Source: Condylostoma magnum (Eukaryota; Ciliophora; Heterotrichea; Heterotrichida; Condylostomatidae). From it: a stretch of DNA of 64,000 bases. Shown here one piece after another: positions 40,701-52,800 of the stretch. The position numbers and the translations under genes are program-made. Below the pieces are notes generated by a model. The model was not told the origin of the DNA. It made no database searches and saw only the letters and a list, made by a program, of their open reading frames with translations. Position 1 is the stretch's first letter. Each line of letters opens with the position of its first letter. The stretch spans positions 1-64,000 of the forward strand of contig CAKKTI010000056.1 of assembly GCA_920105805.1 (NCBI GenBank), in the 5' to 3' direction.

Positions 40701-43700
40701 GCTGTGTTGATTTAGTTGAATTTCTTGCTTTTATCATGCATTTGCTTAGCTATGTCAGGGGATGTGAAGATCTTTTCCAGTTCAATTCATTGTTTTTAGC
40801 AAATAAGCCATTCTTCGAAGGTATTGGCAAAGTGATTGAACTTTTTATACCAGTAATCAACTTTTTCATATAAAGGTCCCACGTATCTGTTAGAAATTAT
40901 AGAGGAAAGGACAACCTGGGTGTCTTCTAGCTTAATTTATATGTCTTCTACCTCAGTAAACATGTAGTACTCCTTTTCCTTTATATATTTGAACTACAGT
41001 TCTTACCCTACCCATTAGCTAGTTACTTCGTTTAGTTGTTTCTCCAGCTCTTCTTCCTTCTTAGCCTTTAGTGCAATTTCCGCTATTTCTATTTTATGGT
41101 CGTTCACTTTCAGCTCTAGAAGTGTTTTTAAGGTGAAATTAGGATCATCTAGAAATATGTCAAAGCCTATAGCATCTTAAATCTTCTCCCAATGCCTTTC
41201 TTTCAATGATTTGCATCTTAAATCAACTACAACGGGCATTGTATCTCTTAAAGCTTCAACCTTTGATATAAGTAAATGCGGTACAAAATTGCTTTATTCC
41301 TCTAGAATACGACTTCTTAAGGCAATTTTATAGTAATTTTCTACTTCCTTGCTAATACTGTCTACATCGATGATTGCAAATGGGGTTTCATTCCATCGCA
41401 TTACTTTATACTGCCACTCATGCAGGGAATTCCATAGTTCATATTTCAATTTGTAGTCCTACTTCAAATCAATCACCTCGTCAAAGTTTCTCCTTTCTAC
41501 ATCTAATTCTATCTGATACTCTTTATAGTTTTCACAATCCATGACTAAATTATTAACCAGTTCTCCGATTTCATTTAAAAGTATAACCATTTATCCAGTT
41601 TATGAGTCCTTGTCGGAGATTCTATCATCATTTAAGCTTTCTTCTAGGTCTTTTATTCTTTTACCCACCAGATTTGACTTTTCCCTTAGCTCTTTACTGA
41701 ATCTGATCTTATCTGTTTCATCCCTTTCATATGACAAGCCTAATCGCTAGTGAAGAAGATTTAAGGATTGGATTGTTTCGTTGTACTTTGTTTTTACCTC
41801 TGCGTTGAATTTTATGCCATAGCTTTCCATTAGTTGCATATTGTCTTTTATGTCTGTGAACCTTACACTTAGTTCAGCCATTTAGTCTTCAATTAGCCTT
41901 CTGTTTCGTATATGCTCTATATAACTATGTATATCATTCGGGGCAGTTGCTAGGTTGCGATTTGCCTTACTCAGTTCTTAGTTTAAATCAATTGCCTTTT
42001 ATAAAGAAAATTTAGGTAAAAAGTCCTCTAGTTTAGATAAACAGTCTCTAGGAGAGGGAACTAGCTTATCTTTAAGTAACTAAATGTTAAGTAAAAAGTA
42101 ACCCAAAGGATTATTCTGTTCTAAGCTCTAGTAAAGTTTTTCTTATTATACATAATCATCAATAGCTTCTTTCACATCGTCACTTTCTACAGTTCTGAAG
42201 TACTCTAAGTCAATTTGTAGGTTTTTGTAGTATTATTCTATATAAGGTAGGAATCTTTAACTGAATTGTTCTAAAATCTCAAACCTTTCATCAATCCCTT
42301 TCTTTATATTTTACCCTTATTTTATGATGAAAGGATCTGATAATGCAATTTACTGTAAATCAGAATCATTATCAACAATTCCATTCTCAAACTCATCAAC
42401 GGCCTTAGTAAACCTAATAAATTCTTCCGAATTAAGTAAAATATACCCTTACAAAAGTACTCTAAAAATTCTTCCTAAAGTTTCTTCAAAGTTTTTCTTT
42501 ATTAAATGAGCTTTGGGTAGAAAAACCAGTTAATTATCTTCAAAATCTAAACTTACTTCGAGTATGGGTAAACTCTGCCTCCTCATTCCATACAAAGCAA
42601 CTCCCTCCTCTTCCTCATAATCATGTAAAACACTTTCTAATATTTTAGTTACAGTGATATGGCATAGGTTCATTTTACTATCAAGTATCAGGGAATCCAT
42701 GAGTCTAATAAACCTCGCTAGTCTTTTATAGTGACTTCTTACAATCGCTTCCTAGGTATATGGCATCTGCCTATTACTATTATCCCCTATAAGAAACGGG
42801 TCCTCTTCATCATCCTCATCTTCCTTTACCTGCTCATGCCTTGCTTTATTCTCCTTTTTAAAGCTTTCCATAGACGCTTTGCAAGCCTCCTATACAATCT
42901 CCTTAATCTAATTTTAGATCAATGTCATGTCATTGCCTAAAGAGACCTGTTTTCTTTGTTAATCCTACAAAAACTGGCTTATAGTGCGTGTATTTTCATA
43001 GTTTATGTCAATTGCCTCAGTTCTAGATATCCTGAACCCTAGTTACCGTACATCTAAAAAGGGGTTTTATAAGGACTCATCTAGGAACAATAGCTCCTCC
43101 TTTAAAAACTATGCTCTTTGCTCCATCATACTCCTCCTTCTTCTATTCTTCCACAAGGCAAAGTTCTTCCATAGTTTGTACTATCTAAAGAACCTTATAT
43201 GCTTCAGCTACTAATACAACTTATACTCTCTTTCCCATTCCACTAATGTAAGAAACACAGCCTCCTCATTCACAAAGTGTGTAACTCCTCTAGAGCTGAT
43301 AGTCAAATACTCTTCAGGGTTCTTATCTTGGAACTTAACAAACTCAAAATCATAAGCATCTGTTTTCCTATTACAGTACCAGAAATCGTCTCTTAGTTCC
43401 GGATCAGTTTTAATTAGTTCTATGAATTCAATAGGTGAGGGATGATTTTACTCGCTTCCTTGGCTCTTAGTGAACCTTAGGTCTCCATGCATGTGAGGTC
43501 TTCTGTTTCTCTATCTACCGGTTAAAATTGAATGCTGGGTTCTTTTAGTATTAGGTCTATCAGTTTAAATCCCTATTTAAGTAAGGGTGTTTGTAGACTG
43601 AACGGGTATAGGTGTTATCAGTTTGCTTGATATATACGAAGAAATAGGGTCTAATTTCTTGCCCCGGGGGCGTTAACTGGTGTGTCTTATATTGGAAGTT

Positions 43701-43843
43701 GATATGTTTTGAGGAATAACAAGCTTAGCGATTGGTTTTGGACGTAGTTGAGATGAGCTCCTTATTATGACTCTACTTCTAGAGGAACTGGGGTCTCTTG
43801 GGTAAATTCTTTAAGTGAGTTGTTGTTTTAAATCTTCAGCCAT
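31790..43843 (-). CDS. Axonemal inner-arm dynein heavy chain (DNAH3/7/12 type)
   Basis: A complete, apparently intronless 4,017-residue heavy chain, the size of single-headed inner-arm dyneins. The N-terminal tail includes the DNAH7-like segment [17 protein letters not shown], then linker, six AAA modules, stalk and C-terminal domain. P-loops: AAA1 [16 protein letters not shown] (about residue 1365), AAA2 [12 protein letters not shown] (about 1650), AAA3 GYTGAGKSV (about 1985), AAA4 [15 protein letters not shown] (about 2335). The stalk coiled coil and microtubule-binding region lie about 2550-2860. Sensor/Walker B motifs such as CLDEFNRID and [10 protein letters not shown] are intact. The C-terminus [14 protein letters not shown]...[14 protein letters not shown] is canonical and is followed by TAG TAA. 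Many internal TAA, TAG and TGA codons fall on conserved Gln and Trp. It powers ciliary beating. Confidence 0.95.
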
Positions 43844-43856
43844 TTTATATGCATTA

Positions 43857-44393
43857 CTACTTTAATTTTAGAAGCTTCCTGGATGATCCTTTCAGTCTGT
43901 AAGGAATTGCTCGTTTTAAGTCGGGTGGGGATATTTTAGGAGGAATGTAGTTTTTAGGAGGAATGTAGTTTTTAGGAGAAATTTATATTGGATTCAGGGA
44001 AGATTAGGGAGTGTTTTGCTAAGGAAAGAAGCTGCCTTAATGTGTTTACTAAGGCTTGTTTCATAGATCCGCAAGTTCTGAGATCATTGACTCTTCATCT
44101 TCTGTAAAACTATCTTAATCAATGCTTATTGACTCATTTGTTCCTGTTAGTTTAAACTGATCACATAGGCCGAAATCTGGTAAATTGTCACAATTTATCA
44201 TCGATCTTATTTTAGGTTTAGTGCTTCGTATATTATTTTTGCTGACGACGTTTTTATAGGAGATTTTTTAGGGGTTTTAATAAGTCAATTGTTTTACTGA
44301 ATTGTTAGTTGTTAATTAGCTTTAAAGTTATCCTTGTTTTAAATTATTTCTAGGAGTATACGACTTGCGTATATTGAATTATCTTCTTCTCAT
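43857..44393 (-). CDS. Small low-complexity protein with NYIPPK repeats
   Basis: 178 residues, MRRRQFNIRKSYTPRNN at the start, Gln/Asn/Ser-rich and basic, with an acidic patch (SIDQDSFTEDEESMISEL) and near the C-terminus tandem SPKNYIPPKNYIPPKISPP encoded by an 18-bp DNA repeat. No domain recognised; it looks disordered. Stop TAG at 43857-43859 (followed by TAA) is 13 nt before the dynein start. Short linear motifs like this often bind partners, but no partner can be named. Confidence 0.5.
43935..43979. repeat. 18-bp tandem repeat, 2.5 copies, in frame
   Basis: Plus-strand unit TTTAGGAGGAATGTAGTT occurs at 43935-43952 and 43953-43970, with a half copy at 43971-43979. On the minus strand it encodes the repeated hexapeptide N-Y-I-P-P-K. 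Copies are identical, suggesting recent duplication or gene conversion, and the length keeps the frame. Confidence 0.85.
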
Positions 44394-44697
44394 ATTATTT
44401 ATTGACAAAAGTTTTAATAATGGCGAATAAGGGTTATTACTATGTTAATTTGTATGAAGATTTTAGTTAATTATTGGAACACATGAGTGATTTCACTTTA
44501 CAAGGCTTTCTAATTTTAGGAATTCTAAAATTAAGACTATTTAGCCCTGATAACTTATTACTGTAGCTTCTTGTAACTTTTAAGTAATTATAACTTAATT
44601 TATACCTTTATTTTACAGTTTTTTCTTACTATTTCAATGATTTTTACTTTCTATACGATTCTAAACTACTTTTTGATCTTCTATGCGGTTTACTATT
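44394..44697. other. AT-rich spacer with no clear gene
   Basis: About 304 nt between the NYIPPK protein start and the stop of the next minus-strand gene. A plus-strand frame from ATG 44419 is open but hydrophobic by AT composition and overlaps the antisense of a better-supported gene. No RNA gene was seen. Confidence 0.35.
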
Positions 44698-45039
44698 TTA
44701 TTTCGAGGGATTTAAATACTCATATAGTCTAGTTAAATTAGGTTTTTAAGGTTTCACAAGTGGGAGAGGCTCTTTGATTTTTTTAATCTAAACAATTTGC
44801 TTAGGAGGAACTCTTGCAATACTTCTAGTAAAAATTTGCTTCTAATCAATATCATTATCATAACTTATCTATTTTTTATCAGTTAGAACATCATACCCTC
44901 GTGATCTGCCCCTTAACTTAATAGTTTTACCGGCTCTTAGCAGATCAGCAACATCAATAGGCTGCATAGGCCTTTTAATGCAGTATTTCACAGGTTAAAC
45001 ATAATACTCGGGACTATCATCATCAACTGAATCATCCAT
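44698..45039 (-). CDS. Small basic protein, unrecognised
   Basis: 113 residues, MDDSVDDDSPEYYVQPVKY at the start and NLTRLYEYLNPSK at the end, with a basic centre (KTIKLRGRSRGYDV) and PPKQIVQIKKIKEPLP. It has good codon sense on the minus strand but no recognisable domain. TAA 44698-44700 is the first candidate stop; a second in-frame TAA at 44644 would add 18 residues. Its ATG lies 16 nt after the TAG of the RING gene upstream, in another frame. Confidence 0.5.
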
Positions 45040-45055
45040 TTTTCATTTATTCTAA

Positions 45056-45541
45056 CTACTGAAGCTCATTGGATGCAACCTGCATTGAAAAACATTATCT
45101 TCTGTCTTAATTGGCCCTTGATGTTGCACTGTCATTTTTATGCTGTAGTTTGATGCTTTCGATGTGTTTGTCACAAATATAGCAGTTTTGTAATGTACTA
45201 GCACATTAAAAGCAGATTCCACCATGTCCACATTTACGCAGAATAGCATTGCCTTATCTAGATTTACAAATATTACAATCACTTTACTTAGGAGTGAAAT
45301 CACTATTAAACTTACGCTCTTCATTATTAGGATCTACTTAGAAGCTAAAATCACTTCTAAAGGGTAAAGGATCAGGAGAAAGTACATTAGATACCATTCT
45401 ATGCAGAATTCTAGAGGGTTGTTGCATTGAGGGAATATCAGTTGTGTTGTTTGGGTCTCTTCTAGATACTGTGCTGTCCAGTTCCTATACAGGATTCGTT
45501 AGAAATCGTATCCATCATCTGATCAATTAGTTGTAGATCAT
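45056..45541 (-). CDS. Small RING-finger protein (ciliate C-G-H-G type)
   Basis: 161 residues. A C3HC4-like RING sits near residues 95-135: CNICKSRQGNAILRKCGHGGICFQC...CYIC. The CGHGGICFQCA core is typical of a RING class common in ciliates; these are predicted ubiquitin E3 ligases. The N-terminal part (MIYNQLIRWWIRF...) is less certain and could contain a small intron or start at a later Met (MQQPSRILHRM). It ends at TAG after SNELQ, 16 nt before the next start. Confidence 0.6.
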
Positions 45542-45590
45542 GCAAGAGTAAATAGACTATGAGAAGGTAAAAACTATCAAGAATTTCAAA

Positions 45591-47546
45591 CTATACAAAT
45601 TTAAAGTATCAGTTTGTGCATAAATTTAAAGTTCTTATGTAAAAACCCCTAAATACACAAGTATGCCTAAAGTTGTATATGATAGTCATATAACACAAAC
45701 AATATTTTACTTCTTTTACTTTCTTTTGAAATATTGAACAATGTTTTACAGTGTTATTACAATTGCTAAGATCGAAACTATTGCAACTAGCATTACACTC
45801 ATTCACAGAACTCCGATTACAACATTTCACAAGGGTGGCAAAATATCGTCAAATATAAGGAAAATAATGCTAAGTATTACTATTTTAAACACTTTTAATA
45901 TAAATCAAGCCTGAGTAGAACTTACGAATTCTGATAGGCTAGTACACTCATTAAAGGAAATCGGTCTAATACATACTCGCAAGGCAAAGCTGAAAATTAA
46001 GAACACTGATGAATATGTTCAGAGTAAACCATCTACAAAACATTACATTAAAATTACCAGCTTCATTAGCAAATCTGTGAATTATCCTAGTATTCCTCCT
46101 ATCAAAGCAACTCTCATTTTACATGTTATATTAAAGTTCTTTTATAACTCCCTTTTCTGCTTGCATAGTCTGTATAGTAGGAAAATTTCTTAGAATACTA
46201 GCGGTATGATAAAAAATATTATTTAGAATTTAAAAGAAATAGCAAGCTGTAAGATTAGGGATGCTAGAAAGACTGTTGAACTAAATATAATTCATCTTTA
46301 CAGCTCTCATTATACTCCCATTAGTATAAGCTCTTAGTCCTAGTACTCCTGCTATGCCGAAAAATATTACATATTAAATACAAAACATCAATAGATTTAA
46401 AAATGTATAAATTAATCAAATCTTGTAGCCTTTTACGTAGTGCCGCATAACTAGTAATTTTAAGCAACTATTACGTAGAAACTCCCTGTAATCATCAAGA
46501 ATGCCTACAAACTGATCCCTCCAAGGCTTATCTTAAACAATTTCATATATACTTTAATTCTTAAGATTCTTTAAAAGTAAATCAGTCCCTTTGAATTTCA
46601 GCAAATACTTGAAAATTTCAAATTACCCATACTTAGCTGCAATAAAAACAGCATTTTCTCCAAACCCATTAATAATATTATGATCTTACTTATGCGTTTT
46701 CATCAAATACCTGACTAGACTAGCATTGGAACCTGCTGCAATTAAAAGGCAATTTGAGTTATGATATGTAAGTGCATTAACATCACACCCAATACCCTCC
46801 AAATACCTAAAAATAGTTTCATTTCCTTACTCACAAGCATAATGAATTGGCCTTCACAGTGCATAATTTGCCCCATTATGCTCAGAATTTACAATAGTAG
46901 TATAATCAATTTTATACTTATCCACAAGGTAATTCACAATTCTCATACTTCCCCCACACGCCATAAACACAGGGGTAAGTCCAAACTAGTTTTTATCTCA
47001 TATGCCCAATCCCTAAACCTCATGCAAGTACTAAAATGTATCTAAACACCCTCCTTAGGCTGCTCTATGTAGCAATGTCTCATCTCTAGCAGATAATTAA
47101 TTACAGTCCATACCCAGTTCTTCTATAAAATACTTAATGCATACCAATCGGTTCATTTTAGTCCCCGCTGCCTTGTTTAAAGGCGTTGATTACCGTGTTG
47201 TTTCTGCTTGGAAATCTAAGCCTATGGAATTAAGAAATCTGAGTGTTTCAATACTGCAATTTAAAGCAGCTCAATGGGCAGCTGTGAAGCCTTATTCTAG
47301 GCTAAAATCAAATCGCTAGTTGATATCTAAGCCTAATTCATGGAAATATCTAATCATGTCAATTCTATCAAACATAACAGCTTCGACGAAGGCATTACGA
47401 GGTACATCGTGCTCTTTTTAAAAAGTAATGGATTGTATACCTGGGTAGCTTGTTATGAAGTTTTCTACTGTGTCTAGATTGTTACTTCTAATAGCACTTT
47501 GAAACCGTGATATAATTTCTTAGTTAAATAAGTTCTGATTAGCCAT
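45591..47546 (-). CDS. Ankyrin-repeat protein with C-terminal membrane segments
   Basis: 651 residues from MANQNLFNQEIISRFQSAI. Residues about 30-340 carry roughly eight ankyrin repeats (GFTAAHWAALNCSIETLRFL, ETLLHRAAQGGCLDTFQYL, GLTPVFMACGGSMRIVNYL, WRPIHYACEQGNETIFRYL, ENAVFIAAKYGQFEIFKYL). A hydrophobic stretch follows (IWLIYTFLNLLMFCIQYVIF and onward), then another near VMFCRWFTLNIFISVLNF and a Cys-rich tail. The plan resembles ankyrin-TM channels or Ank-DHHC enzymes, but I find no DHHC and no pore motif. The ankyrin part is secure; the tail and stop (TAG 45591-45593 proposed) are much less so, and the gene could end after the first membrane stretch. Confidence 0.68.
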
Positions 47547-47923
47547 TTTATAATGTGATAGCAAGCTAATTATTAGAGTTCTTGTTGTATGTTAGAGGAA
47601 AACTTGTAGAATGTTGATTATGTATAGAATTAGGGAGGGTGTAGTTGATAATTGAGATTTCGGAAAAAATTAAAGGCTCTATTTATTATCATTTATACTT
47701 TTTGCTTTAATTCATTTGAGTTCAATTTTACTGAAAATGATTGTAAAGATTATTCACATTTAAATCATCATATGCTATTAGATTACAATATCCCTTTTTA
47801 GCCAGTAAAACTGATATTATTGAAAGTTCTTATTTTTATATATAATTGATATAATACTCATTATGGAATATCTATCTTTGTATATTAAATTTGTTGATAC
47901 TCTGTAATAATAAAAATAATATA
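47547..47923. other. AT-rich spacer with no clear gene
   Basis: About 377 nt between the start of the ankyrin gene and the stop of a possible small gene. It is very AT-rich with poly-T/A tracts; no RNA gene, repeat or convincing frame was seen. Confidence 0.35.
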
Positions 47924-48196
47924 TTAAAACTCTTTGTATTCAAGGTAATAATTCCCAGTCAAATTTAACCACAAAGATACAATTATATTCTCATTCAGGC
48001 TGTTAACAATCATATCCCTTCTAATCGTAGCAAAATAAGTATCAAACTTATTAAAATAGTAACAGTTAATTAATCTTTTTTACAATGTATATAATACTTT
48101 CTAATATACCATGTCAATGCTAAATATATACTGATATAATTACATTCTCAGTACTAGTTAAATTTTAAGCTGGTATACACTCATAGTAGTAGGCAT
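47924..48196 (-). CDS. Possible small protein, uncertain
   Basis: A 90-residue frame from MPTTMSVYQLKIQL to NLTGNYYLEYKEF. The last 45 residues (FNKFDTYFATIRRDMIVNS, NIIVSLWLNLTG) look protein-like, while the first part is poor; the adjacent frame immediately upstream (LLGGGNAYYYECIPAQNLTS) looks better there. This suggests either an unrecognised short intron joining two frames, possibly as an extension of the CRAL-TRIO gene, or decayed sequence. Treat as a placeholder. Confidence 0.25.
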
Positions 48197-48270
48197 TTCC
48201 CCCTCCTAATAGCGTATTATTTCAGCCTTCCTTATAGTATTATTTAAAGAATATGTAATGAAAATTAATT

Positions 48271-48972
48271 TTACTCTATACTACCATATGAATCACCTGT
48301 ATAATGATAATTAGAAAAACCTCCGTACTAGGTTAAAAGGAAGTCAATTTCTACATAATCATGCAGTACTTCTTGATATAAATTACTGAATATATACAGT
48401 TTAGAAATCTTTTTCAACTTTTCTCGTTCTTGTGTATTAAGTTCTTAGCAATCTGCTTTTATAATCAAAGTTTTCTTTAGATATTTCGGATAGTGATTTA
48501 TACAAAACTCGTATATTTAGAATATTTCTTCAGAATTTAGCTAGTTTTCGTTGTAATCTATTAATAAAGAGATTTTCTTTCTGTACTTGTTAAAAAGTCC
48601 GGTTAAATAATAAATAATATCAGAAACAGTTAGTGAATTTGCATCTTTTATAATGTATATAATTTAATTTCCATCTACATCCTTCCCATTAGCATAAATT
48701 CGTCTTTTGGCTCAAATCGATTTAATTATACTTAAGTCCAGTGGGAAAACCTTATTCCTTCATTAAATGTCTTAAATTATGTTTTCCAATGCCTTATCAA
48801 CATCTCCCTCAGTTTACTTTATAAAATTGTTTAAAATTGTATAATTATAGTACCTCAAATGCTAGCTTACTATAGGAGGGTTTAAATTAGCCAGTTTATC
48901 AGCTAATAGAACCTAGGGCAGATTTAGATCTTGAATATTTTTATTCCTAGATGAACAACAATCATTCCCCAT
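48271..48972 (-). CDS. CRAL-TRIO (Sec14-like) lipid-binding protein, acylated N-terminus
   Basis: 233 residues. Start MGNDCCSSRNKN is a myristoyl/palmitoyl signal. An N-terminal CRAL-TRIO_N helix bundle (YYNYTILNNFIKQTEGDVDKAL) precedes the lipid-binding domain: GKDVDGNQIIYIIKDANSL, KISLLIDYNENQLNS, INHYPKYLKKTLII, QEVLHDYVEIDFLLTQYGG. Sec14-type proteins exchange or present phosphoinositides and other lipids. The end at TAA 48271 follows DSYGSIE. A 16-nt GT-AG string at 48281-48296 could splice to a further exon, so the C-terminus is provisional. It is divergent from a coiled-coil gene with 70 nt between starts. Confidence 0.78.
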
Positions 48973-49042
48973 ATTTTATAGCTTAAACAATTTACTATAT
49001 ATAGAAATCACTGTAATTCTTAAAGAATTTTGCATAATTTAA

Positions 49043-49846
49043 ATGGAGAAATCTCAGGACGACATTGAAGAAGTTGAAAAAGGTCTATATGAGCTGTTAA
49101 AATATGTTTTTATTACAAATTGCTTAATCGATGATAACTCAATGACTCCAGAAGAGGCTTAAATGCTTGAAGAATTTGACTCTTTAGAGATATTGTAAAA
49201 TCTAAGAAATTTAGGTGATGATTTATTAAGTTTTAAGAGATAGAACATGAACTCTAAACTATCATAGCTTACAGAAAGAGTAGATTAATTCAAAACTCTG
49301 AAACAAAAGCTGTAGACTGAGGTGAGAAGTCATATTAATTTATAACATTAATTAAAACAACATTACGAATAATCTCAAAAAAGGATTGAGGAGCTGGAAA
49401 ATGAAGTAGAGTATGGAAACAATGAGCTAGAACTGTTAACATATGAAAAGAATTAATTGCCAGACAAAGATTTTGAAATAGAGGAAAAATTCAAATAAAT
49501 CTAAGACTAGTATCAGAGGCAATTAAGTAAGTTTAAGAAGATTAATAAGGAAAACCTACAGCCAGAAGAACCTGTACTATAAAATTTATAGTAACAAATA
49601 GGTGAAAGTGAGCACAGCATTAAATAATTACAAAGCAGCAAGAAAAAATTACAGTAGAAATTACTGTTGTAAGATAAAAGAAATAAGGAGCTATAAACGA
49701 AGCTTTGGAACTTATAAAAACAAGGTACAAAAGAAGCTAAATGTTGAACTGAATAGCAGTAGCACTGTGATTAAATAAGAAAAAGCTATACTTAAAGACC
49801 ATCAAGTAGCAATAAGCATAAATCTCGTAGTTTATACAAAAGTTAA
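49043..49846 (+). CDS. Coiled-coil protein, Gln-rich
   Basis: 267 residues, MEKSQDDIEEVEKGLYELL at the start, then continuous heptads (KQHYEQSQKRIEELENEVEY, LQSSKKKLQQKLLLQDKRN) and a basic tail ending SRSLYKS. Most Gln codons are TAA/TAG. No domain beyond coiled coil, so function is unknown. Stop TAA at 49844-49846; the KMT2-type gene on the other strand ends 33 nt further on. Confidence 0.65.
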
Positions 49847-49879
49847 TTGAACTCATATTTGATAAAATTTATAATAAAA

Positions 49880-52800
49880 CTAATTTAGTCTACCTTGGCA
49901 ATCCTTACTACCACATTTGCAATCGATTTTTTCCCTTTCAATTTCAAACTTGTAGTCATAAGTAATTTCTTCCCCCTTATAAATCATTCTTTTAGCAAAA
50001 AACAGTATATGTTTGTACCCATCAATTTCGCATATAGTAGCCTCAGCATTAGGCTAGCAAGAATGATTGATAAATCTGGCCATATTTCCTTTAATAGTAG
50101 CATCTACTACATAATCTTCATCTAGTCTAAAAAGAAAACAGTTTCCATCTCCAATTCCTTTACTTATATAATCCTTTTCCCTCAAATCAGCCACTTTATT
50201 CCTTACAACTTCTCCGATATACTCAATAACAATCTACCCGGCATTTATATCAGCTGAGGTAAAGAGTCCATGTCCATGAATAGCCGATTAAAAGACCTCT
50301 AAATGATCTACTCTCTTAGGATTCTTTTAGTACTTTCTGAACTCGTTAGCAATAGCATTGTCGCTTTAAGTTAGAGAATTAGTTTCATCATTATGAGCAG
50401 TTTTGGTATTCAGTATTGAATTACTTTAAGGTTTAAAGGTCTTAACAAATTTATGCTTTATATAAGGAACAAGACTACTAGAACCTTATTAAACTGGCTG
50501 CAATTTAGAAATAATCTACTAAATAGTCTAAGGTTTCAGTTCTTTAAGCATCTAGTACTGATTTATTTCAGCTTTAGGTGGGTTGAATAAATCAACAAAC
50601 TAATACCCGAAAAACTCAGAAACTGATTAAATAGCTAAACTTTTCCCTATTTTCAGTACATTTCATAGTTTCTCCATATCATCTGATCTTATTATTTCAT
50701 TTTCCTGATCACTTATAGATCTTAAAGTAGAAATTCTATAAAACTCAGTAGTTCTTTAGCATTTAATCAACAACCTTTCCCCACTCCAATAAGCCAATCT
50801 AAGACTAGTAAACAGCTCGTGGGCCCCTTCCTCCGGAATAACGGTCAAAATAACAGACCCTATACGATTATACGAGCTTCTGGAAAACACTGCCCTTCTC
50901 CCCCTTTTACTTCTCTGTATAAAAAGACGCCTCAAGGTAGTCTCTGACATAATCTCAGTCAGCAGAATATTAAACGACTGATACTCCTTGGGTATTACAC
51001 AATCCTTACACATTGCCAGTCTTCCTTCTAGAAAAGTCATATTTGCTAGTAAAGCACATGGAAAATGATAACAATTATTACACTTTTTAGCCACACAGTT
51101 CAAAGTTGCACCAAATGTACCGCATTGTCTACACTTTGTCTTCTTTCCTCTGGCTAATGAAATGCTAAAATGAAGCAGTCCTCCATGCTAATCGTCTCTT
51201 ACTTCATGGGATCAAATCGCACAATTTGCATGCACCCAACTTCCCTCTTCGGCTTAAATTAAACGTCCTGATATAGTCCTCTAACCGTAATGTCTGCAAA
51301 GAATGCATTAAATGTTGGTTGTTATATCATTTTAAATAGGTTGATCTTGTAGAATAATTTGCTGGTTTTGCTGCACTGATTATGGAGCTTATTTTTCTTT
51401 TAGGTTTAATTCATTTAAAGTAATTTTTAACAGGTTGTTCTTCAGTCATTCCTCGAATCGTTGGATAAACCCTATAGCCACAGCTGATTCTTTTTATATT
51501 AACCGTTTTAGTAGCTGGTCCTATGTGTAGTCTGTTTTAAGGACTTCTATACCTATCTCACTTACTCTTCCTGAGAATATGTTAAGGTTTTCAGAGGATG
51601 TATCAGATTAAGTTTCTTCTAGTTAATTTTCATGTGTATTGACTTCTTTTGGAGTTTCTTATCGTTCAATCATTAATTATTCGTTTTCCTGGTAATTTAT
51701 GTAAAAGGGAATGCTTGCTAGTATTTAGTCGAAGCTGATTTGATCTATTATTACTTATATTCCTAGTCGTTAGTCTATTTAGATTTAAGATTCAACTACA
51801 TTGACTATTTCTGTAATTTCTCTGTGGTTTCTTATACAGGGAGCTATAGAGGAAGTGTCCCATTAAGTACTGTAAACATGCATGGTAGTATATTTCATGT
51901 ATAACCTGCATTACCTCTAGCTTATTTTGGGATGTTCGCTTTACAAAAATCCATTTATTTTCGGCAGTGATCTTATATTATAATAGTCCTTTCTCTAACA
52001 CCTTTACTTTATAATATCAACTCCTCTTAGTAAAAACAACTCTTTAATATCACTATTGTTAGCCATATACTCAGCATTATCCAACAAAAACAGGTTAGAT
52101 AATGTCTTTACTAACTTAGGAGGGAACTTGTATCTTTACCCAATACAATCATTGCTCAATTACTTATAAAACCTTGACTAACTCATTAAGCTCATCAGTT
52201 GTCCAATTTTCTCAAGTGTTGCCTTTTCAGATGCATGGTAGTTTATTGAATTACTCATACAATTATTGCAAAATCCTCTTCACACCCCTACACATTCTGC
52301 ATGAAAGTACATACTACATATTTTGCAAAAGTATTTGGGTAGTTCTACTTAATCATCGTTAAAGTACGGAGATCCCCAGTCTTAATTGCATTCAGTGCAA
52401 TAAGCTCTATTAACACAAACCCATGTACATTTATAACACATGCTAAAATCCTCATAGAAAAAGTTACTTTTTATTTATTGTCCCTTTTCGTGGTAATCGA
52501 CTGTACCACATCTTTCGCATTTAAAACAATCGGGGCATGTCCATCTGCTAAGTAGGATGCCCTAGGCTATAAACCCATACATGCATTTTTAATCATATGC
52601 TTTTCCACAATTACAGCAATCCAATACATAATTAGCATCAATTTAGTTTTAGCATATTTGACACACTTAGCAATCCTTACACCTCCAATTTTCCTGAGGT
52701 ACATTATGCTAAAAATCAAGACAAAAGTTATGGAATGATCTACTGCATACCGGACATATTAAAACTTCACTGTTCTGTATAAAACTGCTGCAAAGATAGC

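Noticed and set aside
44419-44760. Plus-strand frame starting MANKGYYYVNLYEDF
   Set aside because: It lies antisense to a better minus-strand gene beyond 44698 and its hydrophobicity follows from AT-rich sequence. With all three stops as sense, any frame is open.
45597-45830. Cys-rich MKCCNRSSVNEC as a separate secreted peptide
   Set aside because: It is the tail of the in-frame ankyrin gene, lacks a signal peptide, and its Cys spacing fits no known family.
45663-46380. Plus-strand frame starting MPKVVYDSHITQ, with KEIGLIHTRKAKLKI
   Set aside because: It runs antisense to the continuous ankyrin/membrane frame. I could not match it to any family, though it is not nonsense.
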